NCBI GenBank assembly: GCA_900549545.1 | Contig: URPA01000022.1 | Span: 1-25,731 of the forward strand | Reading direction: 5' to 3' | DNA length: 25,731 nt | From: an uncultured Eubacteriales bacterium | Lineage (GTDB): Bacteria > Bacillota > Clostridia > Oscillospirales > Oscillospiraceae | Shown: positions 21,405 through 25,731 of the stretch, in pieces | How the letters are laid out: each line of letters starts with the position of its first letter | Numbering within the stretch: the first letter of the stretch is position 1 | Program-made: the position numbers and the translations under genes | The notes under the pieces: model-generated | Databases searched by the model: none | Told to the model about the DNA's origin: nothing | Seen by the model: the letters and a program-made list of their open reading frames with translations, nothing else

Positions 21405-22571
21405 TCAGCGGCAGAGCCCTGCAAGGCCCGCCCCTTCCCGTCTGATTTCAATCATAGTGCAGCTTCCGCTGCCAAGATTCTTTTCAACTATTCGCCGAAA
21501 TTCAGGCACAAATTCCTGCGGCATAAAGGCCTGAACCGTCCCCGCAAAGCCGCCGCCATGCACACGGCAGGCACCCATATCGCCAAGGGCATTGCGGCAG
21601 AGAGCTATCGCGAAAGCCAGCTCCTGCCGGGCATCTGCCCCCTGTGGGATAACATTTTGCAGCAGCTCCCACGAGGAGTCCCCCGAGCGGCGCACAAGCT
21701 CCAGAAAACTTTTAATATCTCCACGGCGCAGGGCATTGGTTTGGGCAGTGACCCGCCGGTTTTCATCATACACGTGCATTGCGCGCAAAACAGCCCTGTC
21801 CCCTGCCGCGCGGCGGAGCTTGGGCAGCGCCGCATAAAACTCTGTCTCAGGCACATCGCGCAGCTGCTTTTTTCCGAACACGGCGCAGAGCGCGGAGAGC
21901 TCAGCCGTGACTGCGGCATACTGCTCCGTAAGCCCTGCATGGTCTGCCCCGCTGTGAACTATGCAGAGAGCATAGCCGTGCTTTGAAAAGTCAAAATCGA
22001 TTTTTTCAATCTGGGGTTTGTCGGGGTCTGCAAAATCCATGCTGACTATGCCGCCGGCAGCGCTTGAAAGCTGGTCCATAAGCCCGCAGGGCTTGCCGAA
22101 AAACTCATTTTCCGCCTCTCTGCCTATCTGCGCCAGCTCAAGCGCCGAAAGCCCCGCCCGGCAGATATGATTCAGTGCCGAGGCAATAAGCATTTCAAAA
22201 GCGGCGGATGATGAAAGCCCGCTGCCGGAGCGTACACCCGAGCGGACATAAGCGTCAAAGCCTTTAAGCTCGATACCCCGCCTTTGAAACCCGGCCGCGA
22301 CGCCCCTTATCAAAGCGGCGCTGGTGCTTCGTTCCTCTTTGCTGGGCAGCAGTTCGCCCAATGGAATCGAACAGCCGCCGAAGCCCTCCGAGAAAACGCG
22401 GATTTCCTCCCTGCCGTTTTCCGCTGCCTCCGCCTGACAGCACAGAGACACCGCCGCGGCCAGCGCTTTGCCCCGCTGGTGGTCGGTATGGTTGCCCCCA
22501 AGCTCCGTCCGCCCGGGCGCGGCAAAAAGATACTCGGGTGCTCTTTCAAAAATCTCACGAAAATTGTCCAT
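21405..22571 (-). CDS. Galactokinase-family GHMP kinase
   Basis: 388 residues, as in galactokinase. The N-terminal sugar motif is GRTELGGNHTDHQRG (residues 20-34), the ATP loop GSGLSSSAAFE (116-126), the catalytic aspartate region CGLMDQLSS (Asp166), and the C-terminal GHMP motif GACRVHGGGFAGTV. Canonical galactokinases read GEHTDYN where this has GNHTDHQ, so the Glu that contacts galactose is Asn. ATP-dependent sugar 1-phosphorylation is likely, and galactose is the default substrate, but specificity may differ. It lies 16 bases after the glycosylphosphotransferase gene, in the same run as the cyclase. Confidence 0.88.
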   Translation of the reverse strand: MDNFREIFERAPEYLFAAPGRTELGGNHTDHQRGKALAAAVSLCCQAEAAENGREEIRVFSEGFGGCSIPLGELLPSKEERSTSAALIRGVAAGFQRRGIELKGFDAYVRSGVRSGSGLSSSAAFEMLIASALNHICRAGLSALELAQIGREAENEFFGKPCGLMDQLSSAAGGIVSMDFADPDKPQIEKIDFDFSKHGYALCIVHSGADHAGLTEQYAAVTAELSALCAVFGKKQLRDVPETEFYAALPKLRRAAGDRAVLRAMHVYDENRRVTAQTNALRRGDIKSFLELVRRSGDSSWELLQNVIPQGADARQELAFAIALCRNALGDMGACRVHGGGFAGTVQAFMPQEFVPEFRRIVEKNLGSGSCTMIEIRREGAGLAGLCR

Positions 22572-22587
22572 CTGCGTTTGACCTGTT

Positions 22588-23964
22588 CTATTTTACAATG
22601 ACCTCTTCATTGCGGACATGGTGCACCGTCCTGAGCAGGATCTTAAAATCGAGCAGCAGGCTCCAATGCTCTATGTAGTATATATCATACTCAATGCGCT
22701 TTTCAATAGAAGTGTCCCCGCGCAGGCCGTGTATTTGGGCCCAGCCGGTCATACCCGGGCGCACCTGGTGCTTGACCATGTATCTCGGGATCTCGCGGCG
22801 AAAGCGCTCCACATAAAACGGCACCTCAGGTCTGGGGCCAACAAGGCTCATGTCTCCCTTGAGGACATTGAAAAGCTGAGGCAGCTCATCAATGGAGTAC
22901 TTTCTGATAAACGAGCCGAAGCGCGTCTTGCGTGGGTCGCTGTTCTTGCTCCAGCCGGTCTTTTCCTCGGCGTTTACGCGCATGGAGCGAAATTTGTACA
23001 TATAAAAATTCTTCTTTTCAAGACCCACTCTCTCCTGCTTGAAGATAATGGGGCCGGGAGAGGATAGCTTAACGCCAATGGCAGCCACAAGCATAATCGG
23101 CGAGGTGAAGATAATCAGCAAAAGCGATACTAAAACATCCATCGCCCGCTTGAGCAGAGCGTTTGCCATATTGTCCAGCGGCACCCGGCGCAGACCCAGG
23201 AGCGGGATTCCGTTGAGCGAATCGACATAAGGCCGCGCTGGGAACCACTGCGCGTAATATGGGACGAGATACAGCCTCGTTCCGGTGGCTTCACAGGCAT
23301 TGATGATCTGCTCCATATGGGAATACTCATCCCAGTTCAGGGCTGATATAACCTCATCGGGTGCGTATTTTTCCAGCACCTTTTCCAGCTCATCGAGGCG
23401 GCCGAGGCGGGTAATACCCGCAGCCTCGCCGCTGTCGGCTACATAGCCGATCACCGAATAGCCAAGCTCCGGCGAATTGGCAAGCTCATTGACACAGCTT
23501 GCCACCATGGGGCTGTTGCCAACAAAAACAATGAATTTTTGGTTATATCCCTTTCTGCGCAGCTTTCTGAGCAGGCGGCGGGCAATAGTGTGCTTTGAGA
23601 TGACAAAGATATTTTCAAGTGCGAATGTAATAAACAGGGCTCCGCGGGAGTAATTGACGTCCTTGGTGATGTAGAGCGACATGAACAAAATGGCGATCAT
23701 GAAGAAGTTTACATACACTATCCGCCATATGATCTGCCTGTTTTTCTTCTTTCGGCCGGAGTCGTATATTCCCATAAGCCAGTAGCCGAGCAGCTCCACC
23801 AGTGTTGCGATAAGCCCGCTTATCAGATACGAGCTGAGCGGCACAGAGGCCATGCCCGGCATGAGAAAACGCAGATGAAAGCCGAGCGGGAATGACAGAA
23901 AGAGCAGCAGCGCGTCAGCTAAAACATTCAGCCAGTTTATAAGTTTTTGATTTTCACGAATCAT
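22588..23964 (-). CDS. Polyprenyl glycosylphosphotransferase (undecaprenyl-phosphate sugar-1-P transferase)
   Basis: 458 residues. An N-terminal block of membrane helices (within residues 10-130) leads to a nucleotide-binding-like domain (FIVFVGNSPMVASCVNEL...GYVADSG). A further hydrophobic segment (about 275-297, VLVSLLLIIFTSPIMLVAAIGV) precedes the catalytic domain: SSPGPIIFKQERVG, YKFRSM, SIDELPQLFNVLKGDMSLVGPRPE and RPGMTGWAQIHGLRG. This is the WcaJ/CpsE family, which moves a sugar 1-phosphate from UDP-sugar to undecaprenyl phosphate as first step of capsule or exopolysaccharide synthesis. It has a perfect consensus promoter 57 bases upstream. RBS AAGG is rather far from the ATG. Confidence 0.95.
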   Translation of the reverse strand: MIRENQKLINWLNVLADALLLFLSFPLGFHLRFLMPGMASVPLSSYLISGLIATLVELLGYWLMGIYDSGRKKKNRQIIWRIVYVNFFMIAILFMSLYITKDVNYSRGALFITFALENIFVISKHTIARRLLRKLRRKGYNQKFIVFVGNSPMVASCVNELANSPELGYSVIGYVADSGEAAGITRLGRLDELEKVLEKYAPDEVISALNWDEYSHMEQIINACEATGTRLYLVPYYAQWFPARPYVDSLNGIPLLGLRRVPLDNMANALLKRAMDVLVSLLLIIFTSPIMLVAAIGVKLSSPGPIIFKQERVGLEKKNFYMYKFRSMRVNAEEKTGWSKNSDPRKTRFGSFIRKYSIDELPQLFNVLKGDMSLVGPRPEVPFYVERFRREIPRYMVKHQVRPGMTGWAQIHGLRGDTSIEKRIEYDIYYIEHWSLLLDFKILLRTVHHVRNEEVIVK

Positions 23965-24020
23965 TAATCAAAACAACCTTCTTTTTTTCGCTAAAGCAAA
24001 AACAGCGCATAATTTTGTAT

Positions 24021-24049
24021 ATTATATAACACTGTCTTAAAACTGTCAA
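24021..24049 (-). promoter_or_regulatory. Consensus sigma-A promoter of the polysaccharide-kinase-cyclase run
   Basis: Minus-strand TTGACA (24049-24044) and TATAAT (24026-24021) with exactly 17 bp between them, 12 of 12 to consensus. The -35 overlaps the stop codon of the upstream glycosyltransferase gene. It predicts strong, perhaps constitutive, transcription of the genes at 22588-23964, 21405-22571 and 20015-21373. Confidence 0.88.
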
Positions 24050-25146
24050 GGAATCTCCAGCAGTTCGTCAAACTTTCCCATAACCACAGGCAGCACTTTT
24101 TTGAGCCCGTACTGCTCCGCCTCGGCTCTGGCGCTCTCACCCAAATGGCGGCAAAGCTCTCCGTCTGCCATAAGCTTTTTTACAGCATCTGCAAAAGCCG
24201 CACTGTCGCCATAGGGATAGAGCATGCCGCAGCCGTTATCCAAAAGGTCCGTGTGCCCCTTTACATTGGAAGCGACCACCGGCAGTGCCGCGTGCATTGC
24301 CTCCATTATATTAAACGGCAGGCCCTCAGAGCGGCTTGACGACACAGCGGCATCCGAGGCAAGATACCACAGGGGCACGTTGTCCACCTGCCCCGGGAAA
24401 AGCACCCTGTCACCAACACAAAGCTTTTGAGCGAGAGCCATGCACTCATCGCGCAGCGCGCCGCGCCCGGGCAGGGCAAGCACAGCCTTATCCGGCAGCA
24501 ACGGCATGGCCTCAATAAGCACCCGCTGGCTCTTCCGGGCGGAAAACTCAGCGGCATATGTCATTACGAATCTGCCTTCAAGCCCCTGGGAGTGTCTGAA
24601 CTCTTCGGCCTGCTCAGAAGTATAAGCTGCCTTAGAGTAGTCAACGCCCATACCGGGGATGTTAGCTATACGTTTTCCAAGGCGATGTGATACGGCGTAT
24701 TCATAGTCCCATTGGTTCATTGTCAGCAGCAAATCCGTCACCGGTGCGGTGAGCTTTTCCGCCGCAGAAAGGACCGCCCGCTTTGAGATTGAGCTGTCAG
24801 AATCGAAAAGATAGCCATGGGCGATGTTGCAGATAAGGGGCCGCTTTCTAAGCCCCAATGCCGCAAAGCGCGCAAAGAAGGCCGCCAGGGATGTGTGCAG
24901 GCTCAAAAGCTCATACTCTGGCATCAGCGCGCGGAGAATCTTCGCCGCGCGGAAATTTTTGGGCGAGCTCATGCTCTTTTCAAATGGCAGCCTAATAATC
25001 CTGTCAGCCCCCGGGATATACATTTCCTCCCCACCGCAGGCAACGTCCACCTTAAATCCCCGCTCATTGAAGGCGTTGATGTACGGCAGGTGGAAATTTC
25101 TTATATGGGAAAAGCTTGACGCCACAAAAAGTATTCTACGCTCCAT
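24046..25146 (-). CDS. Family 4 glycosyltransferase
   Basis: 366 residues, GT-B fold. The N-terminal domain begins ILFVASSFSHIRNFHLPYINAFNERGFKVDVAC. The C-terminal donor domain has FVMTYAAEFSARKSQRVLIEAM, LPGRGALRDE, VLFPGQVDNVPLWYLASDAAVSSSRSEGLPFNIMEAM (the EX7E motif of GT4) and PVVASNVKGHTDLL. It resembles EpsD-type enzymes of exopolysaccharide clusters and probably adds a sugar to the lipid-linked intermediate made by the neighbouring transferase. RBS AAGGAGAAG. It follows the transporter gene by 33 bases. Confidence 0.92.
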   Translation of the reverse strand: MERRILFVASSFSHIRNFHLPYINAFNERGFKVDVACGGEEMYIPGADRIIRLPFEKSMSSPKNFRAAKILRALMPEYELLSLHTSLAAFFARFAALGLRKRPLICNIAHGYLFDSDSSISKRAVLSAAEKLTAPVTDLLLTMNQWDYEYAVSHRLGKRIANIPGMGVDYSKAAYTSEQAEEFRHSQGLEGRFVMTYAAEFSARKSQRVLIEAMPLLPDKAVLALPGRGALRDECMALAQKLCVGDRVLFPGQVDNVPLWYLASDAAVSSSRSEGLPFNIMEAMHAALPVVASNVKGHTDLLDNGCGMLYPYGDSAAFADAVKKLMADGELCRHLGESARAEAEQYGLKKVLPVVMGKFDELLEIP

Positions 25147-25179
25147 ATCTTCTCCTTATATTATGTAAACAAAATTATG

Positions 25180-25686
25180 TTACTTTTTCTTGCTTTCTCT
25201 CTTCAGCAGAGCAAGCGGTATCGCCGTAAACAGCAAAACCACCGCCGCGGCGAGGAAAATGCCCGGTGTGGGGACGGATTTCACCTGCCCAAGCTCAACG
25301 TAGGTGCTGGGGCTGTTCATAATGACGAGCGCGCCGATGTTCGGGCCAAGAATCATCGGGAAAAAGACCGTGTAGAGCATGCGCACGCCCTGAAACATCC
25401 CGACCTTATCCTTCGGCGTGTTGTCGCGGATATTGGCGCCGAGCGCGGCGGTGAGCATCATATACCCGCTCATCATAACTGAGCCCGCAATTATCACGGG
25501 AACTGTCCCGCGTGCAAAGAACATCCCTATAAGCCCCGCAAACATAATTATCGCGGCGGGCACGGTAAAGCGGAGCTTGCCTATTCTGTCAATAAAGCGC
25601 CCGGCAATGACACTGACAATTGACGCAAAGATAAGCACTATTCCCAAAACAATGGCGTAATTATTGATGCAAAGATAAAGTACAGT
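25180..25686 (-). CDS. MFS transporter, C-terminal part, 5' end disrupted or lost at the window edge
   Basis: About 168 open codons with five or six hydrophobic segments and MFS motifs: GRFIDRIGKLRF in a cytoplasmic loop, MMLTAALGANIRDNTPKDKVGMFQGVRMLYTVFFPMILGP, and a basic end LLKRESKKK. A short form starting at a TTG (25647) would begin inside a membrane helix, and the residues before it (INNYAIVL) look like true MFS sequence, so the frame continues upstream. It then meets an in-frame TAA at 25687-25689. Either the gene is broken or the last 45 or so bases are a contig-edge artefact. Substrate unknown; a sugar-type carrier would fit its neighbours. Confidence 0.7.
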   Translation of the reverse strand, partial: TVLYLCINNYAIVLGIVLIFASIVSVIAGRFIDRIGKLRFTVPAAIIMFAGLIGMFFARGTVPVIIAGSVMMSGYMMLTAALGANIRDNTPKDKVGMFQGVRMLYTVFFPMILGPNIGALVIMNSPSTYVELGQVKSVPTPGIFLAAAVVLLFTAIPLALLKRESKKK

Positions 25687-25731
25687 TTACAAGGGACTAC
25701 ACAGGGTAGGTATCTGACGGGAGGGGTGCCG

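Overview
This window looks like a chromosomal fragment of a spore-forming, anaerobic Clostridia-type Firmicute, plausibly a gut Oscillospirales member. The pointers are a YunB-type sporulation protein, a class A RNase P RNA, a Firmicute-style MurD/LigA neighbourhood, consensus sigma-A promoters, AGGAGG ribosome binding sites, and a TRAP-fed ketodeoxyuronate pathway with a KDPG aldolase-VOC fusion. The taxonomy is inference. Almost every gene is on the minus strand. The exceptions are rnpB, one unknown gene near 13.4 kb and, I propose, a small crRNA-like RNA near 1.25 kb.

Left end (1-3.5 kb): the start of a type I-C CRISPR-Cas operon, cas3, cas5c and the first 138 codons of cas8c. The rest (cas7, cas4, cas1, cas2 and an array) would lie beyond the left edge. 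The AT-rich 247-bp gap between cas3 and cas5c is the most interesting part of the window. It carries a solitary degenerate I-C repeat on the plus strand, with a re-paired hairpin and an 11-nt 3' handle of the I-C kind. A perfect TATAAT box sits just upstream, and a 12-bp hairpin follows. The first 17 nt after the repeat match, with one mismatch at position 6, a site just upstream of the -35 box of the cas5 promoter. This is the layout expected of a CreR-type autorepressor guide, in which Cascade, led by a degenerate crRNA, represses its own genes.

Housekeeping block (3.5-9.3 kb): murD, a PLP-dependent methionine gamma-lyase/'aluminium resistance' family gene, yunB and ligA form one minus-strand run from a promoter that diverges from rnpB.

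Uronate catabolism block (9.4-19.9 kb): a TRAP transporter (dctP, dctQ, dctM), a VOC protein, kduI, a KDPG aldolase-VOC fusion, a KDG kinase, a KduD-type dehydrogenase and a zinc alcohol dehydrogenase. KduI, KduD, KdgK and the aldolase together take 5-keto-4-deoxyuronate to pyruvate and glyceraldehyde 3-phosphate. An unknown plus-strand gene splits the block into two minus-strand operons. A LacI-family regulator sits upstream, and between it and dctP lie two identical 27-bp palindromic operators 103 bp apart, plus two further inverted repeats.

Right end (20-25.7 kb): a diguanylate cyclase with a degenerate receiver domain, a galactokinase-family GHMP kinase with an altered sugar motif, a polyprenyl glycosylphosphotransferase that starts extracellular polysaccharide synthesis, a family 4 glycosyltransferase, and the C-terminal part of an MFS transporter whose frame is interrupted near the window edge. 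A perfect TTGACA-17-TATAAT promoter drives the glycosylphosphotransferase, kinase and cyclase genes.
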